From Devosia sp. 1566 (lineage in GTDB: Bacteria; Pseudomonadota; Alphaproteobacteria; Rhizobiales; Devosiaceae), in NCBI RefSeq assembly GCF_004005995.1, contig NZ_CP034767.1, forward strand, positions 1,364,001 through 1,428,000: 64,000 nt of DNA, written 5' to 3'. Shown here one piece after another: positions 26,516 through 34,139 of the stretch. A program made the translations under genes and the position numbers. The notes under the pieces are model-generated. The model saw nothing but the letters and a program-made list of their open reading frames with translations. It made no database searches and was not told where the DNA came from. The stretch's first letter is position 1. Each line of letters opens with the position of its first letter.

Positions 26516-27646
26516 CTAGCCCTGAGCCGGCGGCAGCGTTGCTGCTGTCGCCGCTCCCTCGCTGAGCCCCTGGCGCCGCCGGATCAGCACGACGAGCAGC
26601 GGGATGACAAAGCTCAGCAGCAGCAGGCGGATCATGTGGTGGGCCGCGATAAAGGCGGCGTCGAAGCTGAGCGCCACACCCAGAGCCCCCATACCTTCGA
26701 GCGCGCCCGGCGACAGGCCGATCCAGATCTGCCCGAAGGGCATGTCCACCAGCCGGCTCACTCCGAAAGAGACGACGGTGACGATGCCGACGGTCATCGC
26801 CGTGGCGATCAGCCCGCCAAGGGCGGCCTGCATGAACTCTTGCCGGGTGATGCCCGCAAAGCGCGAGCCGATCAGCGCCCCTGTCAGCACAAAAGCGATG
26901 ATCACCAGCGGCTCAGGCATGGCGCCGCTATAAAGCCCGCCAAGCTTGGCCGCAGTCGCCAGGGCCATCGGCCCCATGACCATGGCTGCGGGAACGCCGA
27001 GGCGCATGAAGACGAGCCCCAACGCCACGCAAGCGGCGGCGAGGGCCAGCAGCTCGCCCCAGCTCAGGGTTGTTGTCGGGGCAGCGCTGCCAAAATGCTC
27101 CACCGGCAGGAACATGGCGCCGATCGGCACACAGATCGTCAGCATCAGCAGCCGGATGACCTGGATGATGACGATCTGGCGGGCGTCGCCGACGCCGGCC
27201 GAAGCGATCCCCATGATGAAGGACAGATGCCCGGGAATGGAACCGAGATACGCCGTGCCCGGATCGAGTTTGAACACGCGCACCAGCATCCAGCCGGTGA
27301 GCGCGATGATCAGCACCATTTCGAGCACGAGGCCCGTAAGGCTGATCGGCCAGCTGGCGAGCAGCGACAGGCTGTCGCTGGCCACGGTTGTGCCCATCGA
27401 CATGCCGATCAGCACAAAGGCGATGTCGCGCAAGCGGACGGGCATGCGCACGGGCAGGCCGATCATCGCCGCGACAGTCACCGCCAATGAGCCGCCCATG
27501 ATCCAGCCGCCGGGCAGGCCCAGCGCGGTCGCCCCCAAGCCGCCTAAGGCGGACAGGGTAAGGGTCAGGAGGGTCAGCCCCAGGATGCGGGGCCGCCACC
27601 AGAGCTCTAGCGGATCGGCAGGGCTCGTTCCGCCAGCTTTACCCAA
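26516..27646 (-). CDS. AbrB-family membrane protein (putative transporter)
   Basis: A 376-residue polytopic protein of the AbrB (PF05145) membrane family, often labelled ammonia monooxygenase in older annotation. About 10-11 hydrophobic segments appear in two repeats with conserved GWIMGGSLAVTVAAMIGLPV and GSIPGHLSFIMGIASAG, and a second copy GVPAAMVMGPMALATAAKLGGLYS. The N-terminus overlaps the 3' end of the M20 amidohydrolase gene by 40 bases, so the genes are likely co-transcribed. Function of the family is not proven; export or uptake of a metabolite related to the amidohydrolase is a reasonable guess. Confidence 0.82.
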   Translation of the reverse strand: MGKAGGTSPADPLELWWRPRILGLTLLTLTLSALGGLGATALGLPGGWIMGGSLAVTVAAMIGLPVRMPVRLRDIAFVLIGMSMGTTVASDSLSLLASWPISLTGLVLEMVLIIALTGWMLVRVFKLDPGTAYLGSIPGHLSFIMGIASAGVGDARQIVIIQVIRLLMLTICVPIGAMFLPVEHFGSAAPTTTLSWGELLALAAACVALGLVFMRLGVPAAMVMGPMALATAAKLGGLYSGAMPEPLVIIAFVLTGALIGSRFAGITRQEFMQAALGGLIATAMTVGIVTVVSFGVSRLVDMPFGQIWIGLSPGALEGMGALGVALSFDAAFIAAHHMIRLLLLSFVIPLLVVLIRRRQGLSEGAATAATLPPAQG

Positions 27647-28776
27647 TAACTTGTCCCCACCGGAATGATGGCATCGTTGAAATCGTACGTGTCCGTGTGC
27701 AACTCGGAACTGTCGCCATTGCCAAGAAAGATATAGGCGCCGGGCCGCTGCTCGAGCATGAATGAGAAGTCTTCCCCGCCCATGGAGGGGGGCACGTCCT
27801 TGTCGACGCGCTCGGCGCCGGAAACCTCCTCGGCAATGCCGGCGGCGAAGGCGGTTTCGGCGGGGCTGTTCACCGTTACCGGATAGCCGCGCATATAGTT
27901 GACCTCGGCCGACCCGCCAAAGCTTGCGGCAAATTGGGGCACGAACTGCTGCAGACGGGCTTCGATGAAGTCCTGCACCCCGGCATCGAGCGTGCGCACG
28001 GTGCCTTTAAGGCGTGCGGTACGCGGGATGACATTGTCGGCGTCACCGGCTTCCAGCACCGTGACCGACAACACAGCACTACCGAGCGGGTCCACATTGC
28101 GCGACACTACGGTCTGCAACGCGGTGATGAGTTGGGCGGCGATGATCACGGGATCGACCGTGGATTGCGGGCGCGCGGCATGGCCGCCCCGGCCCTCGAT
28201 ATCGATCACGAACCGATCCGTCGCCGCCATGATGCCGCCTACGCGAATGCCGAAATGGCCAGCCGGGATGCCCGGCCAGTTGTGCATGCCGTAAACTTCG
28301 TTGATGCCGAAGCGCTCGAGAACGCCGTCCTCGACCATTTCGCGCCCGCCGGCGCCGCCTTCTTCGGCCGGCTGGAAGATGAGGGCGACTCGCCCATCGA
28401 AGTTGCGGGTTTCGGCGAGATACTTGGCTGCGCCCAGCAGCATGGCTGTGTGACCATCATGGCCGCAGGCATGCATGCTGCCCGGCACCGCACTGGCGTA
28501 AGGCTTGCCCGTGCGTTCGGCGATCGGCAGGGCATCCATATCCGCGCGCAGGCCCAGGGTGCGCCCGCTTGTATTGCTCTTGCCATTGATGATGCCGACA
28601 ACGCCGGTCCGCCCCAGCCCGGTCACGACCTCGTCGCATCCAAAAGCGCGCAGGAGTTCCTCGACCTTGCCCGCCGTGCGATGCACCTCAAACAGGATCT
28701 CGGGATTGCGATGCAGGTCCTGACGCCAGCCAGCGATCTCGTCGTGAAACTCGGCAATGCGATTGATTACGGGCAT
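27607..28776 (-). CDS. M20-family amidohydrolase (hippurate hydrolase-like)
   Basis: A 389-residue cytoplasmic metallo-amidohydrolase that removes an acyl group from N-acyl amino acids. Metal-site segments are LRADMDALP, HACGHDGHTAMLLGAA, FQPAEEGGAGG (catalytic and ligand Glu), GMHNWPG and SMGGEDFSFML. Family members act on hippurate, IAA-amino acids or N-acetyl amino acids; the exact substrate is not shown. It is the first gene of a pair with the AbrB-like membrane protein. Confidence 0.9.
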   Translation of the reverse strand: MPVINRIAEFHDEIAGWRQDLHRNPEILFEVHRTAGKVEELLRAFGCDEVVTGLGRTGVVGIINGKSNTSGRTLGLRADMDALPIAERTGKPYASAVPGSMHACGHDGHTAMLLGAAKYLAETRNFDGRVALIFQPAEEGGAGGREMVEDGVLERFGINEVYGMHNWPGIPAGHFGIRVGGIMAATDRFVIDIEGRGGHAARPQSTVDPVIIAAQLITALQTVVSRNVDPLGSAVLSVTVLEAGDADNVIPRTARLKGTVRTLDAGVQDFIEARLQQFVPQFAASFGGSAEVNYMRGYPVTVNSPAETAFAAGIAEEVSGAERVDKDVPPSMGGEDFSFMLEQRPGAYIFLGNGDSSELHTDTYDFNDAIIPVGTSYWVKLAERALPIR

Positions 28777-28807
28777 GAAAAACCAGAAAATTGTTCTGGG
28801 TCAGTGT

Positions 28808-28873
28808 CGCTGCCATAACTCTCCGCGTCAACCTCGCGGCGTCGGTCCGTGCCGGCAAACGGCAGCGTTTTTT
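28808..28873 (+). promoter_or_regulatory. leader hairpin upstream of etfBA, possible attenuator
   Basis: TGCCG at 28850-28854 pairs with CGGCA at 28860-28864, followed by GCG and six T (28868-28873), an intrinsic-terminator layout with a short stem. An upstream CGCTGCC at 28808-28814 can instead pair with GGCAGCG at 28861-28867 and would break that stem. There is no + strand gene ending upstream. The stem is only 5 pairs in GC-rich DNA, so the proposal is weak. Confidence 0.3.
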
Positions 28874-28974
28874 AACATCGTGTGCCAGCTTGGGCCGTTA
28901 TTTCCGCCCGCCGCCTTGTTCCGCTCGCCCAGATTTGCCAAACCATGCCCCGTGTTCCGGAGCCTCCTGCCGCC

Positions 28975-29733
28975 ATGAAGATCCTTGTCGCCGTAAAGCG
29001 TGTTGTTGATCACAATGTTCGTATTCGCGTCCGCCCCGATGGATCGGGCGTGGAAACCGCTGGCGTGCGCATGTCGATGAACCCCTTTTGCAAGCACGCG
29101 GTGGAAGCGGCAGTGCAACTGGCGGAGAAGGTGGCAGATAGCGAAATCGTTGTGGTCTCGATCGGTCCCAAGCCCGCGACCGACGTGATCCTGACCGCCC
29201 TCGCCATGGGCGCCCATCGCGGCGTGCTGATCCAGACCGATGCCGAGCTCGAAACCCTCGCCATCGCCAAATTGCTGGCCAAGGTCGTGGCCGAAGAGCA
29301 ACCCGATCTCGTGCTGCTGGGCAAGCAGGCAGTGGATGACGACAGCAATCATGTCGGGCAGATGCTGGCGGCCCTGCTGGACTGGCCGCAGGCCACTTTC
29401 GCTTCGGCCATCAACCCGACTGGCGACGGACTTGAAGTGACGCGTGAAGTGGACTGGGGCCGTGAAACCGTGGCGCTGCCGCTGCCGGCAGTAGTGACGG
29501 CCGATCTGCGCCTCAATACGCCGCGCAATGCGGCGCTGCCCATGGTGATGAAGGCGCGCAGCAAGCCGCTGGCGGTGCGCCCTGTGGAAGACTTCGGCGT
29601 CGACGTGACGCCGCGCCTGCGCGTTGACAGCGTGTCGCCCCCGCCTGATCGCGCTGCTGGCAAGACCGTGGGCAATGTTGCCGACCTCGCCCGGCTCATT
29701 GCCGATGACGTTGCCGATCTGGAGGCGCTGTGA
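28975..29733 (+). CDS. etfB: electron transfer flavoprotein subunit beta
   Basis: A 252-residue ETF beta subunit, a soluble protein that holds AMP and takes electrons from acyl-CoA and other dehydrogenases. The N-terminus MKILVAVKRVVDHNVRIRV and the signature region VNPFCKHAVEAAVQL and LGKQAVDDDSNHVGQMLAALL are typical, and length matches the family. ATG 28975 is the family start; the preceding frame back to 28882 is not conserved in form. It overlaps etfA by one base (TGATG), so the subunits are translationally coupled. Confidence 0.95.
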   Translation: MKILVAVKRVVDHNVRIRVRPDGSGVETAGVRMSMNPFCKHAVEAAVQLAEKVADSEIVVVSIGPKPATDVILTALAMGAHRGVLIQTDAELETLAIAKLLAKVVAEEQPDLVLLGKQAVDDDSNHVGQMLAALLDWPQATFASAINPTGDGLEVTREVDWGRETVALPLPAVVTADLRLNTPRNAALPMVMKARSKPLAVRPVEDFGVDVTPRLRVDSVSPPPDRAAGKTVGNVADLARLIADDVADLEAL

Positions 29734-30677
29734 TGCCCGTTCTGGTTCTGGCCGAGCATGATCTCGGACTGCTCTCACCCGCTACGGCGCGTCTCGTTGG
29801 GGCAGTGTGCGAGTTGGGTGCGGTGGACCTGCTGGTTTTGGGCGAAGGGGTGGACCAGGTGGCGCTGGATGGCGCGCGCCTTCTTGGCGTCAATCGCGTG
29901 CTGGTGGGGCAGGGCGCCGATCTGGCAGCGGGCCTGCCCGACAGCATCGTCCCGTTGCTGGCGGGCCTGGCGCCACAATACACCTATATTGTCGCCGCCG
30001 CCGCGGCCGCTGGCCGGGACCTGATGCCGCGCCTTGCGGCCAAGCTCGACCTGATGCCGATCACCGATGTGGTGTCCATCCAGGCGCCCAACCGCTTTGT
30101 GCGGCCCATCTATGCCGGCAACGCGCTTCAAACGGTGGTGTCCGACCAGAAGCAGAACCTTTTGACGCTGCGCGCTTCCGCATTCCGTCCGGCCGGGTTC
30201 GGGGACGCCGCCCCGATCGAGCCGCTGCCACACGCGCCGGTGGCGTCGGCGGCGCGGATCATTGCGGCACACCGCACCGAAAGCGACTCACCCGACCTTT
30301 CCACGGCGCAGATCGTGGTGGGCGGCGGCGTGTCGGTGGGTTCGGCCGAAGGCTTCAAGCTCATCGAGCAGCTCGCCATAACGCTGGGCGCTGCCGTTGG
30401 CGCGACGCGCGCGGCGGTGGATGCAGGCTACGCACCTAATGACTGGCAGGTGGGGCAAACCGGCAAGATCATCGCGCCGGACCTTTATATTGCCGTCGGC
30501 ATTTCGGGGGCCTTGCAGCACCTGGCGGGCATTCAGGGCGCCAAGCGCATCATCGCCATCAACAGCGATCCCGAAGCGCCGCTGTCCAAAATGGCCGATG
30601 CGGTGCTGGTGGGCGATCTCTTCACGATCGTGCCCGCGCTCATCGCCGAACTCGACCGTCTCGGCGTCAAGCGCTGA
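29733..30677 (+). CDS. etfA: electron transfer flavoprotein subunit alpha
   Basis: A 314-residue ETF alpha subunit that carries the redox-active FAD. N-terminal domain from MPVLVLAEHD; the FAD domain holds PDLSTAQIVVGGGVSVGSAEGF, GAAVGATRAAVDAGYAPNDWQVGQTGKIIAPDLYIAVGISGALQHLAG and the C-terminal KRIIAINSDPEAPLSKMADAVLVGDLF. The heterodimer with EtfB passes electrons to ETF-ubiquinone oxidoreductase, which is not in this window. ATG 29733 shares bases with the etfB stop; GTG 29730 is a less likely alternative. Confidence 0.95.
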   Translation: MPVLVLAEHDLGLLSPATARLVGAVCELGAVDLLVLGEGVDQVALDGARLLGVNRVLVGQGADLAAGLPDSIVPLLAGLAPQYTYIVAAAAAAGRDLMPRLAAKLDLMPITDVVSIQAPNRFVRPIYAGNALQTVVSDQKQNLLTLRASAFRPAGFGDAAPIEPLPHAPVASAARIIAAHRTESDSPDLSTAQIVVGGGVSVGSAEGFKLIEQLAITLGAAVGATRAAVDAGYAPNDWQVGQTGKIIAPDLYIAVGISGALQHLAGIQGAKRIIAINSDPEAPLSKMADAVLVGDLFTIVPALIAELDRLGVKR

Positions 30678-30740
30678 CGGTTGCAAATCCCATCCCGGCT
30701 TCTATAAAGGCCGCGCCTCCCAACGGAACCCAGCCCCGCA

Positions 30741-31925
30741 ATGTTCGAGACCCTTTCCAAGGCCCCTGGCGACAAGATTTTGGCGCTGATGGGCGAGTAT
30801 GCCGCCGATCCGCGCACTGACAAGATCGACCTCGGCGTCGGCGTCTACAAGGACGAAACCGGTACCACCCCGATCATGTCCGCGGTGCGCAAAGCCGAAG
30901 AGCGCATTCTGGCGGCAGGCACCACCAAAACCTATCTCGGCATTGCCGGCAACAAGGGCTTTGGCGCCGCGGTGCTGGACCTGGCGTTGGGTGATGCGGT
31001 GGAACGCTCGCGCGTGCGCATCGCGCAGGCTCCCGGCGGCACCGGCTCGCTCTGGGTGCTGATGCAGCTGATCAACCGGGCCCGTCCGGGTGCCACCGTG
31101 TGGGGCTCGGACCCGACCTGGCCCAACCACAACCCCATCGCCGAAAATGCCGGGCTGACGGTCAAGAAGTACCCCTATTTCGATACGCAGACGCGCGGCG
31201 TGAAGTTCGATGCCATGCTGGCCACGCTTGATGGCCTGGGGCCGCAGGATATCGTGCTGCTGCATGGCTGCTGCCACAACCCGACCGGCGCCAACCTTTC
31301 CAACGAGCAGTGGGACGCGGTGGCCGCGAGCCTTGCCCGCACTGGCGCATTGCCCTTTATCGATCTCGCCTATCTCGGCTTTGGCGATGGCCTTGCTGAA
31401 GACGCCTATGGCACCCGCAAGGTGCTGGCAGCAGTGCCCGAGGCCCTCGTCGCATTTTCCGGCTCCAAGAACTTTGGCCTTTATCGCGAGCGCATCGGCG
31501 CGGCGATCCTTGTGGCCCGTGATGCCGCACACGCCGATATCGCCAATTCCCAGCTGCTCAACATCATCCGTGGCGCTTATTCCCAGCCGCCCGATCATGG
31601 CGCCGAGATCATCCGCACCATCCTCGAGGATGCGCAGCTGCGCGCGGAATGGGAAACCGAGCTCAACGAGATGCGCGCCCGCATGATCCGGCTGCGCGAG
31701 AAGTTGGCCGACGCCATCCGCCAGAAGAGCAATTCGGAAGACTTCGATTTTATCGCCCGCCACCGCGGCATGTTTTCGCTGCTCGGGCTCGATAATGCCA
31801 CTGTCGAGCATGTAAAAGCGGCCCGGGGTGTCTATATGATAGGGGACAGCCGCATCAATGTCGCGGGCATTCCCGAGGACCGCGTTGACGATCTCGCCCA
31901 TGCCCTGCTTGCGGGAACGAAATAA
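30741..31925 (+). CDS. aromatic amino acid aminotransferase (class I, TyrB/AspC type)
   Basis: A 394-residue PLP enzyme of the Ia aminotransferase group that transfers amino groups between aromatic amino acids or aspartate and 2-oxoglutarate. N-terminal KIDLGVGVYKDETGTTPIMSAV is characteristic of TyrB/AspC. HGCCHNPTGANLS holds the PLP-ring Asn, SGSKNFGLYRERIGA contains the Schiff-base Lys, and the final GRINVAG-like segment (SRINVAGI) contains the carboxylate-binding Arg. The choice between tyrB and aspC cannot be made by eye. It sits 63 bases after etfA and 52 before the transaldolase gene. Confidence 0.92.
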   Translation: MFETLSKAPGDKILALMGEYAADPRTDKIDLGVGVYKDETGTTPIMSAVRKAEERILAAGTTKTYLGIAGNKGFGAAVLDLALGDAVERSRVRIAQAPGGTGSLWVLMQLINRARPGATVWGSDPTWPNHNPIAENAGLTVKKYPYFDTQTRGVKFDAMLATLDGLGPQDIVLLHGCCHNPTGANLSNEQWDAVAASLARTGALPFIDLAYLGFGDGLAEDAYGTRKVLAAVPEALVAFSGSKNFGLYRERIGAAILVARDAAHADIANSQLLNIIRGAYSQPPDHGAEIIRTILEDAQLRAEWETELNEMRARMIRLREKLADAIRQKSNSEDFDFIARHRGMFSLLGLDNATVEHVKAARGVYMIGDSRINVAGIPEDRVDDLAHALLAGTK

Positions 31926-31977
31926 AGCGGCGCCCGTCACCCTGACGCGCCGGCAACCCAGACTCTAGGAGGAAACG

Positions 31978-32631
31978 ATGAAGTTTTTCGTCGACACCGC
32001 GGACATCAATGACATCCGTGAACTGCATGAAGCCGGCCTGGTTGACGGCGTGACCACCAACCCCTCGCTGATTGCCAAGTCCGGTCGCGACTTCAAGGAA
32101 GTGATCAAGGAAATCGCGGCGATCACCCCCGGCCCGGTTTCAGCTGAAGTCGCCTCGCTCGAATATGAAGGCATGGTTGCCGAAGGCGAGCACCTTGCCA
32201 AGATCGCGCAGAACATCGTGGTCAAGCTGCCGCTGACGCTCAATGGCCTCAAGGCCACCAAGCACTTCGCGGAAAAGGGCATCAAGACCAATGTGACCCT
32301 GTGCTTTTCGGCCAACCAGGCCCTGCTCGCAGCCAAGGCCGGCGCGACCTATATCTCGCCCTTCCTCGGGCGCCTCGATGACCTCAATCTCGATGGCGTC
32401 GAGCTGATCGAGAATATCCGCACGATCTACGACAACTACCAGTTCGACACCCAGATCCTGGCCGCTTCGATCCGTACGCCCAATCACGTGACCCAGGTCG
32501 CGCTGATCGGTGCTGACGTCGCGACGATCCCGCCTGCCGTGATCCGCAAGCTGGCCGATCACCCGCTGACCAAGTCGGGCATCGACAGCTTCCTTAAGGA
32601 TTGGGCCGGCACCGGCCAGTCGATCCTCTAA
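31978..32631 (+). CDS. transaldolase family protein (fructose-6-phosphate aldolase-like)
   Basis: A 217-residue short transaldolase (TalB-like/FSA branch). [32 protein letters not shown] is the family's start, INIKLPLT-like [13 protein letters not shown] carries the Schiff-base Lys, and [16 protein letters not shown] holds the conserved active-site residues. Proteins of this length act as pentose-phosphate transaldolase in many bacteria and as fructose-6-phosphate aldolase in a few; the sequence alone does not decide. AGGAGG lies 6-7 bases before ATG 31978. A hairpin follows at 32640. Confidence 0.92.
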   Translation: MKFFVDTADINDIRELHEAGLVDGVTTNPSLIAKSGRDFKEVIKEIAAITPGPVSAEVASLEYEGMVAEGEHLAKIAQNIVVKLPLTLNGLKATKHFAEKGIKTNVTLCFSANQALLAAKAGATYISPFLGRLDDLNLDGVELIENIRTIYDNYQFDTQILAASIRTPNHVTQVALIGADVATIPPAVIRKLADHPLTKSGIDSFLKDWAGTGQSIL

Positions 32632-32639
32632 CTATGCTT

Positions 32640-32662
32640 GGGCTCCGGATCATCCGGGGCCC
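32640..32662 (+). terminator. hairpin after the transaldolase gene
   Basis: A 10-base stem (32640-32649 with 32653-32662, one G-T wobble) around a TCA loop, 8 bases after the stop. The downstream GCTTCTTGTT is only modestly T-rich, so efficiency is uncertain. Confidence 0.55.
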
Positions 32663-32755
32663 GCTTCTTGTTCGAGACAATTGCCGCGGTCAGCTCATGG
32701 GCCGGCCGCAGCTATAGGGCAGGTGCGGCGCCTGCCTCATTCGTGAAAGCCTGAC

Positions 32756-33832
32756 ATGGCCGATACCGAACTTGCTGCTGCGGTGAAAGCCGCCTTGGAC
32801 GCCGTCGAGATCCCCGGCGGCGACACGCTGGCGGGTTATGCCGGCCTCTCGGAAATCATCGTGACGCCCAGCGCCGTGGCCTTTGCCATTGCGGTGCAGC
32901 CGGGCATGGAAGCGGCCTTCGGGCCGGTGCGCGAGGCGGCGCAGCGCGCCGCCCAAGCGGTGGCGCCGACGCGCAAGATCATGGTTTCGCTGACCTCGGA
33001 CAAGGCGCCAGCCACCGGGCAGGCCGCGGCACAGGGCCGGCCGGGTCCTGCACCAAAGCAGGCTGTGCCTGGCGTCAAGCGCATCATTGCCGTTGGTTCG
33101 GGCAAGGGCGGGGTGGGCAAATCGACCACGGCGGTCAACCTGGCGCTGGCATTGCAGGCGGACGGGCTGCGTGTCGGCATCCTCGATGCCGATCTTTATG
33201 GCCCATCCATTCCCAAGCTCCTGCATCTGGAGGGCAAGCCGGCGGTGCGAGAGGACGGAATTTTCTCGCCGCATGATGCCTTCGGGCTCAAGGCCATGTC
33301 GATCGGCTCCATGCTCAATCCGGGGCAGGCGGTGGTCTGGCGCGGGCCGATGGCCACCTCGGCCTTGCGGCAATTGCTCCGCGAAACGGACTGGGGCGAG
33401 CTCGATATCCTCGTGGTCGACTTGCCGCCCGGGACGGGCGACATCCACATCTCGCTGTTCCAGCAGGCGGAAGTGGATGGCGTAGTGATCGTTTCGACGC
33501 CCCAGGACCTGGCGCTGATCGACGCGCGCAAGGCCATCGACATGCTGCGGCGGCTTAGTGTGCCGTTGCTGGGGCTGGTCGAGAATATGAGCTATTTCAT
33601 CGCCCCCGATACCGGCAACCGCTACGATATTTTTGGGTCGGGTGGCGCCCAAAAGGCGGCAACTGAACTCGACATGCCGTTCCTGGGGGCGGTGCCGCTG
33701 GTGATGTCGATCCGCGAGGCGTCGGATCGGGGTGCGCCGCCGGTGGTGGCTGATCCCAATGGTCCAGAGGCCGAAGCCTTCCGCGCCATTGCGCGCAGGA
33801 TTCTTGCCGCTACGCCGTCGCTGCGCCACTAA
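32756..33832 (+). CDS. Mrp/NBP35 ATP-binding protein (iron-sulfur cluster carrier, ApbC type)
   Basis: A 358-residue P-loop ATPase that holds and delivers Fe-S clusters in the cytoplasm. An N-terminal MIP18-like (DUF59) domain covers about residues 1-85, followed by a linker and the deviant Walker A GSGKGGVGKSTTAVNLAL. VVDLPPGTGDIHISLFQ and PQDLALIDARKAIDMLRRL are conserved. The region that in Mrp/ApbC of enterobacteria contains CxxC reads ENMSYFIAPDTGNRYDIFG, with no Cys, as in many alphaproteobacterial homologues. Cluster binding by a bridging CxxC is therefore doubtful here. Confidence 0.9.
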   Translation: MADTELAAAVKAALDAVEIPGGDTLAGYAGLSEIIVTPSAVAFAIAVQPGMEAAFGPVREAAQRAAQAVAPTRKIMVSLTSDKAPATGQAAAQGRPGPAPKQAVPGVKRIIAVGSGKGGVGKSTTAVNLALALQADGLRVGILDADLYGPSIPKLLHLEGKPAVREDGIFSPHDAFGLKAMSIGSMLNPGQAVVWRGPMATSALRQLLRETDWGELDILVVDLPPGTGDIHISLFQQAEVDGVVIVSTPQDLALIDARKAIDMLRRLSVPLLGLVENMSYFIAPDTGNRYDIFGSGGAQKAATELDMPFLGAVPLVMSIREASDRGAPPVVADPNGPEAEAFRAIARRILAATPSLRH

Positions 33833-33866
33833 ACTGAGCGCATCCTTGCCCTAGGTTGCGGCGCCG

Positions 33867-33891
33867 GGAACGAGTTGCCAGCTAGAACATT
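33867..33891 (+). promoter_or_regulatory. EcfG-like promoter upstream of the DUF3072 gene (one mismatch)
   Basis: GGAAC at 33867-33871 is followed after 16 bases by CATT at 33888-33891. The general-stress sigma factor of alphaproteobacteria (EcfG) recognises GGAAC-N16/17-CGTT, so one of nine defined positions differs. A start about 10 bases after the second element would give a leader of about 20 bases. Confidence 0.35.
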
Positions 33892-33917
33892 AAGCGAACA
33901 CCGGAACGGAGTTCGAC

Positions 33918-34139
33918 ATGTCCACGACCAATCCCAAAGTTGCCGACGCCCCCAATTCCAATCTTCAGAAGGACCCTGATGATTGGACCACAGGGGACGA
34001 CCCGATGACGGGCGCACAGGCGTCCTATCTCAAGACGCTAAGCGAGCAGGCCAGCGATCCCGATGCCTTTGCCGAGGATCTGAGCAAGGCGGAGGCCTCC
34101 AAGCGCATCGACGCGTTGCGCGAAAAGCTCGGGCTTTAA
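33918..34139 (+). CDS. DUF3072 domain-containing protein
   Basis: A 73-residue hydrophilic protein. The core DPDDWTTGDDPMTGAQASYLKTLSEQA followed by DLSKAEASKRIDALREKLG is the DUF3072 pattern; function unknown. Ribosome-binding GGAG lies about 7 bases before ATG 33918. Its TAA at 34137-34139 overlaps the stop codon of the convergent peptide ABC ATPase gene (34136-34138 on the other strand), so the two genes share TTAA. A weak EcfG-like promoter lies at 33867. Confidence 0.85.
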   Translation: MSTTNPKVADAPNSNLQKDPDDWTTGDDPMTGAQASYLKTLSEQASDPDAFAEDLSKAEASKRIDALREKLGL

